DNA of 64,000 nt from Streptomyces griseoluteus. Its GTDB lineage: Bacteria > Actinomycetota > Actinomycetes > Streptomycetales > Streptomycetaceae. Under the pieces are notes generated by a model that was given only the letters and a program-made list of their open reading frames with translations, searched no databases and was not told the DNA's origin. The stretch is taken from NCBI GenBank assembly GCA_000717735.1, contig JOBE01000016.1, forward strand, positions 1-64,000, read 5' to 3'. Positions 16,035 through 24,159 of the stretch are shown in pieces. Position numbers and translations under genes: made by a program. The first letter of the stretch is position 1; the number at the start of each line of letters is the position of its first letter.

Positions 16035-16767
16035 CGAAGCGGGCCAGCCGGTATCGGGGGTCGTCACGGGGGCGATCCTGGTCCGGCAGGGCCGCGAGGG
16101 CGGCGGCGACCGCGTCGGAGGTCGCGGCGTCGCCGTCGAACCAGGACGCGAAGTAGCCGGCGCGCAGCTTGCGTACGGTGTCGCGCGGGGTGGCGCCCTG
16201 GCCGTGTCCGGTGAAGTGGGTGCCGGGGGCGGGTTCGAGGCCGTGGGCGGCGGCGTACCGGGTGATGAGGTCGGCACGGTCGGAGGCGGCTTCGGCGGAC
16301 CGGTACGGGCGGAGGACGGCGTCGATGTCGCTGCCGACGTCGTGGGCGGCGTCCTTGTCGACGGTGGCGATGAGGACGCCGCCGGGGCGCAGGACGCGGG
16401 CCGCCTCGGCGACGATCTCGGCCGTGAACGGCACGAGGTGCAGCAGCCAGACGGCGCTGACCGCGTCGAGGGAGGCGTCGGGCAGCGGCAGCCGTCGGGC
16501 GTCGGCGCGGACGACCCGGTCGGGTACGCGTCGGGCGGCGACCCGCAGCATGGCGTGGGCGGCGTCGGCGCCGTGGACGCGGAGTCCGGGACGGGTGAGG
16601 CGTTCGGTGACGAGGCCGGTGCCGCAGGCGAGGTCGAGGAGGGTGCGGGCGCCGGGCGGCACGAGCCGCAGGACGGCCTCGGCCGCCGCCGCGGCCCGGG
16701 GCTCGCCGCCCCGGGTCCGGTCGTAGTGCGCGGCCTCGTTCTCGTAGTCGAGCAGGGTCTCCACCAT
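16021..16767 (-). CDS. Class I SAM-dependent methyltransferase
   Basis: 248 aa. Motif I LDLACGTG at 44-51, motif II GADAAHAML, and the later WLLHLVPF and VLRPGGVLIATVDK segments are typical of UbiE/BioC-type methyltransferases. Substrate unknown. The final codons overlap the convergent gene that ends at 16034. ATG start at 16767. Confidence 0.85.
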   Translation of the reverse strand: MVETLLDYENEAAHYDRTRGGEPRAAAAAEAVLRLVPPGARTLLDLACGTGLVTERLTRPGLRVHGADAAHAMLRVAARRVPDRVVRADARRLPLPDASLDAVSAVWLLHLVPFTAEIVAEAARVLRPGGVLIATVDKDAAHDVGSDIDAVLRPYRSAEAASDRADLITRYAAAHGLEPAPGTHFTGHGQGATPRDTVRKLRAGYFASWFDGDAATSDAVAAALAALPDQDRPRDDPRYRLARFVRRG

Positions 16768-16806
16768 GCCGATGATCCTACGAGGGTACGGACGGCCCGG
16801 TGAGGG

Positions 16807-17112
16807 TCAGTTGGCGCCGTGGCCCGGGGCGATCCCCTCGACGCGTTCGGCGAGTTCGAAGTCCTTCTCGGTGACGGCGCCGCCCGCGGAGTGGGTGTTC
16901 ACGGAGAGAGAGACCGTGTTGTAACCGAGGGTCAGGTCCGAGTGGTGGTCCAGCTCCTGCTGGATCTGCGCCACGTGGACGACGAGGGCGGTCGCCGCGA
17001 AGTGGTCGCCGAGCCGGTAGACGCGGGTGAGGCGGTCGTCGTCGACGGACCAGCCGGGGAGTTCCCGCAGCCGGTCCTCGATCTCCTTCTGCGACAGGGG
17101 CTGTGTGGGCAC
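16807..17112 (-). CDS. 4a-hydroxytetrahydrobiopterin dehydratase (PCD/DCoH)
   Basis: 101 aa, the normal size. The family segment is LDHHSDLTLGYNTV with paired histidines, preceded by PGWSVDDDRLTRVYRLGDHFAA. The enzyme removes water from 4a-hydroxypterins after aromatic hydroxylation to recycle the cofactor. I chose GTG at 17112 because GGAG lies seven bases upstream and longer frames are only Pro/Arg/Ala-rich. No aromatic amino acid hydroxylase is nearby. Confidence 0.9.
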   Translation of the reverse strand: MPTQPLSQKEIEDRLRELPGWSVDDDRLTRVYRLGDHFAATALVVHVAQIQQELDHHSDLTLGYNTVSLSVNTHSAGGAVTEKDFELAERVEGIAPGHGAN

Positions 17113-17201
17113 GGGGGTGCTCCCTCGGGTCGGGTTGCGCGGTGGCGGTTCGGGGTCCCCGGGAAAGCTACCCGGGTGCCCCTCTGGGATACCGTCTCGC
17201 C

Positions 17202-18014
17202 ATGACGACTGTCGTGAGCGACACGGGGGTGGGGTCGCTGCTGCGCGGATGGCGCGAGCAGCGGAGGCTGAGCCAGTTGGAGCTGGCGCTGCGCGCGGAT
17301 TCGTCGGCGCGGCACATCTCCTTCGTGGAGACGGGCCGTTCCCGGCCGAGCGAGGAGATGGTCCTGCGGCTCGCCGAGCACCTGGAGGTGCCGGTGCGGG
17401 AGCGGAACGCGCTGCTGCTCGCCGCGGGATACGCGCCCCGGTACACGGAATCGCCGCTCGACGCGCCAAGCCTCGACACCCTGCGCTGGGGCATCCAGCA
17501 GCTCCTCGACGGCTACGAGCCGTACCCGGCCCTGGTGGTGGACGGCACGTACACGGTGGTGGCGGCCAACCGGGGCATCGGGCTGCTTCTCGACGGGCTG
17601 CCGGAGCACCTCCTGACGCCGCCGATGAACGCGATGCGGATCACCCTGCACCCGGAGGGTCTGGCGCCCCGGATCCGGAACCTGCGGGAGTGGCGGGGCC
17701 ATCTGCTCGCCCAGATGGACCGTCAGATCGCGCTGGCCCGTTCGGAGTCGCTGCGCGCGCTGTACGACGAGGTAGCGGCCTACCCGCTGCCGGCCGAGGT
17801 CGATCCGGAGGACCGGTCGGACGCCGAGCCGTACCCGTACTTCGCGCTGCCGCTCCGTATCGAGCACGAGGGGCGGGTGCTGTCGTTCGTGTCGTCGATC
17901 TCGACGTTCAACACGCCGATGGACGTGACCGTGGCCGAGCTGGCCATCGAGACGTTCCTCCCGGCGGACCCGGCGACGGTCGCGTACCTTCGGTCCCTGC
18001 CGACGACACCCTAA
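17202..18014 (+). CDS. MmyB-type helix-turn-helix (XRE) transcriptional regulator
   Basis: 270 aa. An XRE helix-turn-helix at about 10-65 (LRGWREQRRLSQLELAL, then HISFVETGRSRPSEEMVLRLA) is followed by the MmyB-like ligand-binding domain (about 95-265). In Streptomyces such regulators often sit opposite a short-chain dehydrogenase, but here the divergent neighbour is the pterin dehydratase. The TAA stop (18012-18014) lies inside the flanking CTAA of the inverted-repeat element that follows. Confidence 0.9.
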   Translation: MTTVVSDTGVGSLLRGWREQRRLSQLELALRADSSARHISFVETGRSRPSEEMVLRLAEHLEVPVRERNALLLAAGYAPRYTESPLDAPSLDTLRWGIQQLLDGYEPYPALVVDGTYTVVAANRGIGLLLDGLPEHLLTPPMNAMRITLHPEGLAPRIRNLREWRGHLLAQMDRQIALARSESLRALYDEVAAYPLPAEVDPEDRSDAEPYPYFALPLRIEHEGRVLSFVSSISTFNTPMDVTVAELAIETFLPADPATVAYLRSLPTTP

Positions 18015-18214
18015 GGCCTGTCTCGCGGATCAGGCCGGATCAGGGAGCGGCGTCTGGTGCCGTGCATCGCAAGGCGGAGGAGGGAGTCAACGCGGAGCGG
18101 TGGGGGTACCGCCCTGCTCGAGCGAAGCCGAGAGCTTGGGGGAGAGTGACGACAACGCGGCGAGGCGCGGTGCCAGGCGTCGCGAGCCCGCCTGATCCAA
18201 GAGACAGGCCCTAG
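18011..18214. mobile_element. MITE-like inverted-repeat element (204 bp)
   Basis: Both ends carry a 21-bp inverted repeat starting GGCCTGTCTC (18015-18035 and, reversed, 18190-18210; 19 of 21 match), flanked by CTAA on the left and CTAG on the right. The interior holds a hairpin (around GCTCGAGCGAAGCCGAGAGC) and no reading frame. Non-autonomous elements with this look are common in Streptomyces genomes. The flanks fit a TA or YTAR target, as used by IS630 or IS5 relatives, but the parent transposase is not known to me. A short relative lies at 54298-54359. Confidence 0.7.
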
Positions 18215-18244
18215 GACTGAGGACGTCCATCCGCTCCCCTGACG

Positions 18245-18934
18245 TCATCGCAGGTTGCGGCGGTGGTGGTCGCTGGCGCGCCGGAGTCGTTCGGTGTGGT
18301 CGGCCAGGGCCTGGGTCTGGGCGGCCAGCTCGGGGTACCGCGCCTTCAGGTGGGGCGTGGTGTCGATGAGGGGGGCGAGGAGGAGCGCGGCGTCGTCGTC
18401 CGCGAGCGCCCGGACCAGGACGCCGAGCGAGGTGCGGGCGGGGCCGGGAAGGTCGTCGAGGGAGCCGATCCGGCCGGCGAGGCGGCGCAGCTCGGAGGCG
18501 TTGACGCGGGCCCATCGGCTGATCGCGCGTTCGGCGGCGCGGCGGTCGCGCTCGGTCTTGACGCGCTGGTCGCCGGTGGCGCCGGGGTCCGCGTCCGCGG
18601 GGCGCAGTCGAAGGTAGCGGCGTTCGGCGGCCTGGCGGCTGGCGACGCCGAGCGGGGAGGCGAGGTCGGCCCAGCTGGCGCCGGCGTCGCGGGCGCTCTC
18701 GATCAGGCCGTGCTCCCAGCCGTCGAGGCGCTCGCGAAGTTCACGCAGCAACGGCAGAGCGGCCAGCGCCCGCTCGGGTCCGGCAGTCGCAGGGGGGTCG
18801 GAGGGCTCGTCCCTGGCTGCCCGGGCCGACCGCAGGGCGTGGTCGATCGCGCGCAGGGCGCTCTCGGCGGCGAGGAACGACTCGCGGTCGACTTCGGACG
18901 CGTCGTGCGGAGCGGGGCTGCCGTTCAGGTCCAT
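18245..18934 (-). CDS. rheA: HSP18 transcriptional regulator (RheA-type repressor)
   Basis: 229 aa. The central part WADLASPLGVASRQAAERRYLRLR is a helix-turn-helix of the type seen in streptomycete Hsp18 regulators; the rest is helical and Ala/Arg-rich. RheA of Streptomyces albus is a thermosensing repressor that blocks hsp18 and its own gene at normal temperature, and is encoded divergently just upstream of hsp18. Order, size and the operator at 18979 all agree. ATG at 18934 with GGAG upstream is preferred over ATG 18961. Confidence 0.8.
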   Translation of the reverse strand: MDLNGSPAPHDASEVDRESFLAAESALRAIDHALRSARAARDEPSDPPATAGPERALAALPLLRELRERLDGWEHGLIESARDAGASWADLASPLGVASRQAAERRYLRLRPADADPGATGDQRVKTERDRRAAERAISRWARVNASELRRLAGRIGSLDDLPGPARTSLGVLVRALADDDAALLLAPLIDTTPHLKARYPELAAQTQALADHTERLRRASDHHRRNLR

Positions 18935-18978
18935 GCGCGCCTCTCCCGTATACGTCACCATTTCGACGACTTCCTGGT

Positions 18979-18997
18979 TGTCATCGTTCCTATGACA
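18979..18997. promoter_or_regulatory. RheA-type operator TGTCATC-N5-TATGACA
   Basis: Matches the operator described for RheA, TGTCATC-N5-GATGACA, with a single change in the right arm. It lies between the divergent regulator gene and hsp18, 44 bases before the regulator start and 66 bases before the hsp18 start. Confidence 0.8.
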
Positions 18998-19063
18998 TGT
19001 TACAACGGAGGCAGGTGAAGCGCACAGAGCAGTACATGCCTGAACCGACTGGAGGTGTCCGTG

Positions 19064-19498
19064 ATGTTGATGCGCACCGACCCCTTCCGCGAGCTGGACC
19101 GGCTCGCCCAGCAGATGCTCGGGACGAGCGGCACGTGGTCACGCCCCTCGGCGATGCCGCTCGACGCCTATCGCGAGGGCGACGAGTTCGTGGTGGCCCT
19201 GGACATCCCCGGCGTCTCTCCGGAGGCCATCGACGTCGACGTGGAGCGCAACATGCTCACCGTGCGGGCCGAGCGACGGCCTGCCGTGAACACCGACGAC
19301 GTGCAGATGGCGCTGTCCGAGCGTCCCCTGGGCGTCTTCTCCCGACAGATCATGCCGGCCGACACCCTGGACACGGATCACATCAAGGCCGACTACGAGG
19401 CCGGCGTACCGACCCTCCGCGTCCCGATCGCGGAGCGCGCCAAGCCCCACAAGATCGAGAACGGGGGCGGCGCCACGCACAAGGAGATCCGTGCCTGA
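19064..19498 (+). CDS. hsp18: Small heat-shock protein Hsp20/alpha-crystallin family (Hsp18)
   Basis: 144 aa. N-terminus MLMRTDPFRELDRLAQQMLG is typical of Streptomyces Hsp18; the alpha-crystallin domain runs from about 33 to 130 (DEFVVALDIPGVSPEAIDVDVE, then IKADYEAGVPTLRVPI, where GVPTLRVPI corresponds to the usual GVL motif). It is an ATP-independent holdase that protects proteins on heat stress. GGAGG at 19051 serves either GTG 19061 or ATG 19064; I use the ATG. Expression is probably under the divergent RheA-type repressor. Confidence 0.93.
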   Translation: MLMRTDPFRELDRLAQQMLGTSGTWSRPSAMPLDAYREGDEFVVALDIPGVSPEAIDVDVERNMLTVRAERRPAVNTDDVQMALSERPLGVFSRQIMPADTLDTDHIKADYEAGVPTLRVPIAERAKPHKIENGGGATHKEIRA

Positions 19499-19540
19499 CG
19501 TCTCGGCGGGCACCCTGCTGCCCGTGCCCCCGCGGTCCGC

Positions 19541-19577
19541 CCGGCCGGCGGGCCCCGGGGGCCGGGCCGCCGGCCGG
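19541..19577 (+). terminator. GC-rich hairpin after hsp18
   Basis: Arms CCGGCCGGCGG (19541-19551) and CCGCCGGCCGG (19567-19577), 11 bp perfect, loop of 15. There is no T-run, as usual in Streptomyces. It sits 43 bases after the hsp18 stop and before the STAS gene, so it may reduce read-through from the heat-shock gene. Confidence 0.5.
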
Positions 19578-19601
19578 ACCACTGGAGGGAGGCTGGACAT
19601 C

Positions 19602-20051
19602 ATGGGCACCTTCGACACCACCGGTGCCACCGGTGCCACCGGCGCCGCTGGCACCACCGACACCACGGGCACGACCGACGCGTCCGGAACCACCGCCGCC
19701 TCTGGAACCAAGGTCGAAGGCAGCACCGTGATCACGGCCCGCGGTGAACTCGACATCGACACGGGACCCGCCCTGCGTGACGAGATCACGGAGGCCCTCG
19801 AACGCAACCACGGAGTGGTCGTCGACCTGTCCGGCGTGGAATTCATGGACTGCGCGGGCCTGGGTGCCCTCATCGCGGCCCTCCACGAGGCCGAGCGCCA
19901 CGGCCACCCCCTCACCCTGCGCTCCCCGAACCGCCAGGTGTCCAGGCTCCTCCGCCTGACCGGCGCCCATGAGCGACTGCGGGTCGAACCCTCGTCCCGG
20001 AGCGGGGCGTCCACCGCCGACGTGCGGACCGGAGGGAGACACCGGCGATGA
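19602..20051 (+). CDS. STAS-domain protein (anti-sigma factor antagonist-like)
   Basis: 149 aa. After a Thr/Gly/Ala low-complexity N-terminus (about 1-35, multiple TGATG repeats) comes a STAS domain (about 38-125). The phosphorylation loop is VDLSGVEFMDCAGLGAL; in SpoIIAA/BldG-type antagonists this reads D-S-S-G or D-S-T-G, so the accepted Ser/Thr is replaced by Ala. It may therefore act unphosphorylated all the time, or have a different role. ATG with GGAGG nine bases upstream. The following DUF2267 gene overlaps by four bases. Confidence 0.82.
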   Translation: MGTFDTTGATGATGAAGTTDTTGTTDASGTTAASGTKVEGSTVITARGELDIDTGPALRDEITEALERNHGVVVDLSGVEFMDCAGLGALIAALHEAERHGHPLTLRSPNRQVSRLLRLTGAHERLRVEPSSRSGASTADVRTGGRHRR

Positions 20052-20443
20052 CGCTGCGACAGGAATCGTTTCTGGAACACGTCCGGGAACGCGGCGGATA
20101 CCCCGGCTCGCGCGAGGCCGACCGGGCGGCACGCGTCGTGCTCGCCCTTCTCGGCGCCCACCTGGTCGGCTCGGAGCGGGCCGAGCTGGCCGCCCGCCTC
20201 CCCGAGACCTACGCGCTGATCCTGCTCAACCCCCTGCAGCCCGCCGAACCCCTGAGCCCCGAGCGGTTCATCCGCGCCACCGCTGCCTGGATCGACGGGG
20301 CCACGGAGACCACCGCCACCTGGGACGTCAGCGCCGTCCTCAGCACCGTGGCCGACGCCGCGGGCCAGGACCTGATGAAGCGCGTCCTGTTCCAGCTCCC
20401 CACCGGCTACGACCTCCTGTTCGGCCGGCCCGGCGAGGGCTGA
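20048..20443 (+). CDS. DUF2267 domain protein
   Basis: 131 aa helical protein matching the pattern of DUF2267 (RQESFLEHVRERGGYPGSREADRAARVVLALLGAHLVG, split here only in description: helix one to about 18, helix two 22-40), then an acidic/Pro segment and a last helix ending FGRPGEG. DUF2267 proteins are often found with stress genes and Hsp20, as here. It is translated from an ATGA overlap with the STAS gene. Function unknown. Confidence 0.75.
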   Translation: MTLRQESFLEHVRERGGYPGSREADRAARVVLALLGAHLVGSERAELAARLPETYALILLNPLQPAEPLSPERFIRATAAWIDGATETTATWDVSAVLSTVADAAGQDLMKRVLFQLPTGYDLLFGRPGEG

Positions 20444-20499
20444 CGGACACGGCCCGGTCCCGGGCGGCGCCGGCGCGCGACGTACGGCGGCCGTCGACG

Positions 20500-20928
20500 T
20501 CAGGAGGACGGCCTGGCGGCGACGGCCCGCAGCGCCGTCCACTGGAGGACGGCGAACCCGGCCACGGTGACCGCCTGCATCGGCGTCCACACCAGACCCG
20601 CGGTGGTCGGCTCCAGCCAGGCCACGAGGGCGACCACGCTCAGAACGGCCCAGAGGACGTTGAGATCGATGACGAGCTTCACGGCGAGCGCCGGGGGCTG
20701 CGGGCGGCTCGCGAGCCAGCCGACCCCGGCGGCGAACACCGTGAGGAAGAGGCCGAGTTCGAGCAGCAGCCCCGCGTCCATCCCGAGGAGTTCGCCGAGC
20801 GGCCCGGAGGCGGCGGCGTAGGCGATGCCGTTGGCCCCGGTGACGACGGCGTCGAGCGCGAGGAACCGGCGGACGGCGGACTGGGGCCGGGTGGTGCGGG
20901 CGAGACCGGTGAGCAGGGCCTGGGACAT
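20500..20928 (-). CDS. Small integral membrane protein, four helices
   Basis: 142 aa with four hydrophobic segments (about 24-45, 50-73, 84-103, 112-130). It resembles the small actinobacterial DoxX/SPW-size membrane proteins but I cannot assign a family. ATG start at 20928 with GGAGG ten bases upstream. It is convergent with the DUF2267 gene. Confidence 0.72.
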   Translation of the reverse strand: MSQALLTGLARTTRPQSAVRRFLALDAVVTGANGIAYAAASGPLGELLGMDAGLLLELGLFLTVFAAGVGWLASRPQPPALAVKLVIDLNVLWAVLSVVALVAWLEPTTAGLVWTPMQAVTVAGFAVLQWTALRAVAARPSS

Positions 20929-21073
20929 GACGGATCACCCTCCAAGGGGGACGTTCGGGCGGTGTGGGCCCGGAGCCCGAGCGGAGTGCGCCGCCCGGGT
21001 TCCGGTGTCCATGAGCATGCCGCGAGACCCGGAGGGGGTCGATTACCCGCGAAGTAATGGGGGCTCGCAGATG

Positions 21074-21235
21074 TCAGCGGATGGGGCCGTCCCGGTGCGG
21101 GGGCGGCTCGGGCGCCGGGGCCGGGGTCGGATCGGGGATCTCGGCGGCGGGTTCGGGCGCCCGGTCGGTGCGTCGGGCGCGGGAGGCCTCTGCGCGCAGC
21201 AGGGCCTGGAGGACGGCGAACGGGTCGGCGGGCAT
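21074..21235 (-). CDS. Small hypothetical protein
   Basis: 53 aa, starting MPADPFAVLQALLRAEASR and ending with a Pro/Glu/Ala-rich acidic tail. GAGGAG lies seven bases before the ATG, the main reason to believe it. No domain is recognised. A one-helix peptide of this kind could interact with a partner, but nothing shows which. Confidence 0.5.
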   Translation of the reverse strand: MPADPFAVLQALLRAEASRARRTDRAPEPAAEIPDPTPAPAPEPPPHRDGPIR

Positions 21236-21291
21236 GACGCGACTCCTCGTGGTGCGGGGTGATGGGGGAAACCGCTGGGAGGCAGGGCCTC

Positions 21292-21675
21292 TCAGCAGCG
21301 CATCACCACGCACCGGAGCGCGTCACCGCGCGGGGCGGCCACAGGGGCGGGCAACGGGGGCCGCACGCGCCTGCGGACGGCGTGCGGCCGGCGCCGTGGC
21401 CGTACGGGGCGCAGCCGTGTCCGGCGCCGTCGGGAGCGGCCGGGGAGGCCGGCATCGGTGGCGGCGGGATCGTGGATCTCGCCGCTCGGGTCGGACGCCG
21501 GGGCGGCGGCGGGCCGGAGTTCGGCGCCCCCGGTGAGGGTGGCCGCGGCGCCGGTGCCGAGCAGGGCGGCGAGGACGAGGAGGAGCACGATCCAGCGCCG
21601 TGACCCCCGGTCCGGGCGCACCGCGCGACCCGCCGGGACGGCGGGCGGCTCGGGCGGTTCGGGCGCGGGGCTCAC
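21292..21675 (-). CDS. Possible single-pass membrane protein
   Basis: 127 aa from GTG. A Pro/Ala-rich cytoplasmic start, one membrane segment (about 28-46, WIVLLLVLAALLGTGAAAT), then an Arg/Pro-rich C-terminus. The ribosome binding site is weak and the C-terminal half looks like out-of-frame coding sequence, so the true extent is doubtful. Confidence 0.35.
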   Translation of the reverse strand: MSPAPEPPEPPAVPAGRAVRPDRGSRRWIVLLLVLAALLGTGAAATLTGGAELRPAAAPASDPSGEIHDPAATDAGLPGRSRRRRTRLRPVRPRRRPHAVRRRVRPPLPAPVAAPRGDALRCVVMRC

Positions 21676-21812
21676 GAAGATCCGTACTGCCCCGCGTGGC
21701 CCCGCCCTCGGCGCCCCGGACCGCAGATCCGCCCGAGCGGCCTACGGGCCGGGCCCTGATTCACCACCCCGGCGGTCAGGGTGGGCCCGAACCGCTCCGA
21801 CCACGACCACGG

Positions 21813-23126
21813 CTACGGGACCTGCGCGACGGTCTCGGCCCCGGCGGCTCCCTCCCCGCACATCGCCTGCCGGTACAGCGTCGCCAGCGCGTGGTCGATG
21901 GGGTGGGGCTGCGGCCTCCCCCAGGCGTCCGGCTTGTTCCACCTCTGGAGGTTGACGGCGACGGACATCTGGCGCTTGCCGTCGGCCCGCGTCATGGAGA
22001 TCGTCCCGGCCCCCCACACCGTGCCGTCGTGTCCCCAGAACGTGCCGCAGCTCGTGGCGACCTTGTGCAGGCCGAGTCCGTACTCGATCATCGTTCCGTC
22101 CAGGGCGCGGACCGGGATCGTGCGCTGCATCTGCGCCAGCGACGACCGGCTGACGATCCTGCCGTCGAGGAGCCGGGCGTAGAAGCGGTTGAGATCCTCC
22201 ATGGTCGAGACGAGCGCCGCTCCGGTCCCCGTCCAGGACATGTCGTAGACGCTGTAGTCGCGCGGCGGGTCGATCAGGCCGTAGAAGGCCTCGTACATCC
22301 GTGCGTGCGGTCCCTGGATGCGCGGTCCGGTCGGAAAGCCGGTGTGCCGGAGCCCGGCGCGCTCGATGACGTTCCGGGTGATGTACTCCTCGGCCGGGGT
22401 ACCGGTCACGTGCTCCAGGAGTTGGCCGAGGAGCAGGTAGTTGGTGTTGGAGTACACCCCTGTCGAAGCTCCGGGCTCGCTGACGGGAGGAGCCGCGAGC
22501 CCCATCTCGATCAGCTCCGACGGGCGGAACCGCCTGAACCGGTTGTCGTCCAGGCTCTCGGTCGAGACGTCCGGCAGGGAGGGGAACGCCCGGAGGGACG
22601 GGAACGCGTAGGGGATGTAGTCGGGAATGCCGCTGGTGTTGTTCAGCAGCATGCGGACCGTGATCTTCCTGCCGCGCTCCCCCGGCACGAGCCGCGGCAG
22701 ATAGCCGCCGATCGGCGCGTCGAGCCGGATCCTGCCCTGCTCGACCTGCTGCATGACGGCGGTGGCGGTGAAGGTCTTGGTGACGCTGCCGACGCGCTGG
22801 CGCATCTCGGGCGTGACGGGGCGGCCGGTCCTGAGATCGGCGACGCCGGAGGCGCCGCGCCATGTCCGGCCGTCCTCGCGTACCTCGGCGTACACCCCCG
22901 GGATCCCGGCACGGTGGACGCCGTCCAGGGCGGATTCCAGCTCCGCCGGGTCGAGGCCGGTCGACGGGCTCGCGCCGCCGGCCGGCACGGTCGTCGTCCC
23001 GGTGGTCGGGGGCGTCGTCCCGGTGGCCGGGAGCGTCGTCCCGGTGGCCGGGGGCGCGGCGGCCACCGTGCCGGCGCACACGCTCAGCGCGGCCACGCTC
23101 GCGCACCACATCAGTCGGATCTTCAT
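21813..23126 (-). CDS. Secreted serine hydrolase, beta-lactamase/DD-carboxypeptidase family
   Basis: 437 aa. Signal peptide 1-24, a short Thr/Pro/Gly repeat linker (about 27-52), then a class C-type penicillin-binding fold. Catalytic motifs: Ser114-V-T-Lys117, Tyr225-S-Asn227, and His366-D-G368 in place of KTG. Family members are D-Ala-D-Ala carboxypeptidases, esterases or beta-lactamases acting outside the cell. ATG 23126 is preceded by GGAAAGGACGG. It lies 29 bases after the esterase gene in the same direction, so the two form an operon. Confidence 0.88.
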   Translation of the reverse strand: MKIRLMWCASVAALSVCAGTVAAAPPATGTTLPATGTTPPTTGTTTVPAGGASPSTGLDPAELESALDGVHRAGIPGVYAEVREDGRTWRGASGVADLRTGRPVTPEMRQRVGSVTKTFTATAVMQQVEQGRIRLDAPIGGYLPRLVPGERGRKITVRMLLNNTSGIPDYIPYAFPSLRAFPSLPDVSTESLDDNRFRRFRPSELIEMGLAAPPVSEPGASTGVYSNTNYLLLGQLLEHVTGTPAEEYITRNVIERAGLRHTGFPTGPRIQGPHARMYEAFYGLIDPPRDYSVYDMSWTGTGAALVSTMEDLNRFYARLLDGRIVSRSSLAQMQRTIPVRALDGTMIEYGLGLHKVATSCGTFWGHDGTVWGAGTISMTRADGKRQMSVAVNLQRWNKPDAWGRPQPHPIDHALATLYRQAMCGEGAAGAETVAQVP

Positions 23127-23155
23127 GGGGGTCCGTCCTTTCCTGATCGACGAGT

Positions 23156-24052
23156 TCATGCGGCCAGGGCGCGGCGCAGAGCCGCGCCCAGTTCGAGGTT
23201 CTGCCGCTGCGACACGGCGGCGGAGAGGATCGCCTGCGATCCGTGGAAGGTGCCGGACCACTGGTGGAGCTCGACCGACACGCCCGCCCGCAGCAGGCGC
23301 AGCGCGTACTCGACGCCCTCGTCGCGGTTGGGGTCGAACTCCGCGGTGGAGATGTAGGCCGGTGGCAGGCCGGACAGGTCGGCGGCGCGGGACGGGGCGG
23401 CGTACTGCGAGGCGGGGGTGGAGCCCAGGTAGTGCCGCCACGACGCGGCGATCTGATCGCGGGTCATCCAGGGCGTGTCGGTGAACTTCCGCGCCGACCA
23501 GGTCTGCTGACGGTCGTCCAGTCCCGGCTGGTTGAGGAGTTGGAAGCGGATCGCCGGCCCCTGCTCGTCACGGGCCCGCAGAGCCAGCGAGGCCGCGATG
23601 TTCGCTCCGGCGCTGTGACCGCCGACGGCGATCCGCTCCGGGTCCGTGCCGAACTCGGCGGCGTGCTCGGCCACCCAGGTCAGTACGGCGTAGGCGTCGT
23701 TCAGGGCGGCCGGGAAGGGGTGTTCGGGCGCCAGGCGGTAGCCGACCGAGATCACCACCGCCCCGGAGAAGTCCGCGATCCGGGCGGCCCACGGGTGCTC
23801 GGTGTCCAGATCGCCGAAGACTCCGCCGCCGCCGTGCAGCCAGACGACGGCGCCCTGGGCCTGGCGCGGGCGGTAGACCCGCACGGCCACGTCCGGATCG
23901 GCGGGGACCGTGCGGTCCTCTATCTCCATGGCCGACGTGTCCGGTTCCGGTGCGGCGGCGGCCCGTTCGGCGAAGTTCTTGCGCGCGGTGACGGGGTCGT
24001 TCATGTCGGCCTGGGGGAGGAACGGGATGAATGCTTCGAGTTCGGGGTCCAT
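23156..24052 (-). CDS. Alpha/beta hydrolase, hormone-sensitive lipase (GDXG) family
   Basis: 298 aa. The oxyanion motif HGGG is at 73-76, nucleophile Ser147 in GHSAG, acid Asp240 or Asp244 (AEFDPNRDEG) and His270 (GTFHGS). Members hydrolyse short acyl esters. ATG 24052 has GAGGA eight bases upstream. It is the first gene of an operon with the secreted serine hydrolase and is divergent from the PucR-type regulator, which may control it. Confidence 0.9.
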   Translation of the reverse strand: MDPELEAFIPFLPQADMNDPVTARKNFAERAAAAPEPDTSAMEIEDRTVPADPDVAVRVYRPRQAQGAVVWLHGGGGVFGDLDTEHPWAARIADFSGAVVISVGYRLAPEHPFPAALNDAYAVLTWVAEHAAEFGTDPERIAVGGHSAGANIAASLALRARDEQGPAIRFQLLNQPGLDDRQQTWSARKFTDTPWMTRDQIAASWRHYLGSTPASQYAAPSRAADLSGLPPAYISTAEFDPNRDEGVEYALRLLRAGVSVELHQWSGTFHGSQAILSAAVSQRQNLELGAALRRALAA

Positions 24053-24159
24053 GACGGCCATCCTCACGGCCGCCGCCCCGGGGATCATCCGCCGTCCGTC
24101 GCGCATCCCGCCCTGATCGCGCACCGCTCGGCGCGCTCCCGCCCTTCTATCCTTCTGCC

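Noticed and set aside
21040..21065. Inverted repeat ATTAC-N7-GTAAT upstream of the small gene cluster
   Set aside because: Short arms and no nearby promoter or regulator that would give it meaning.
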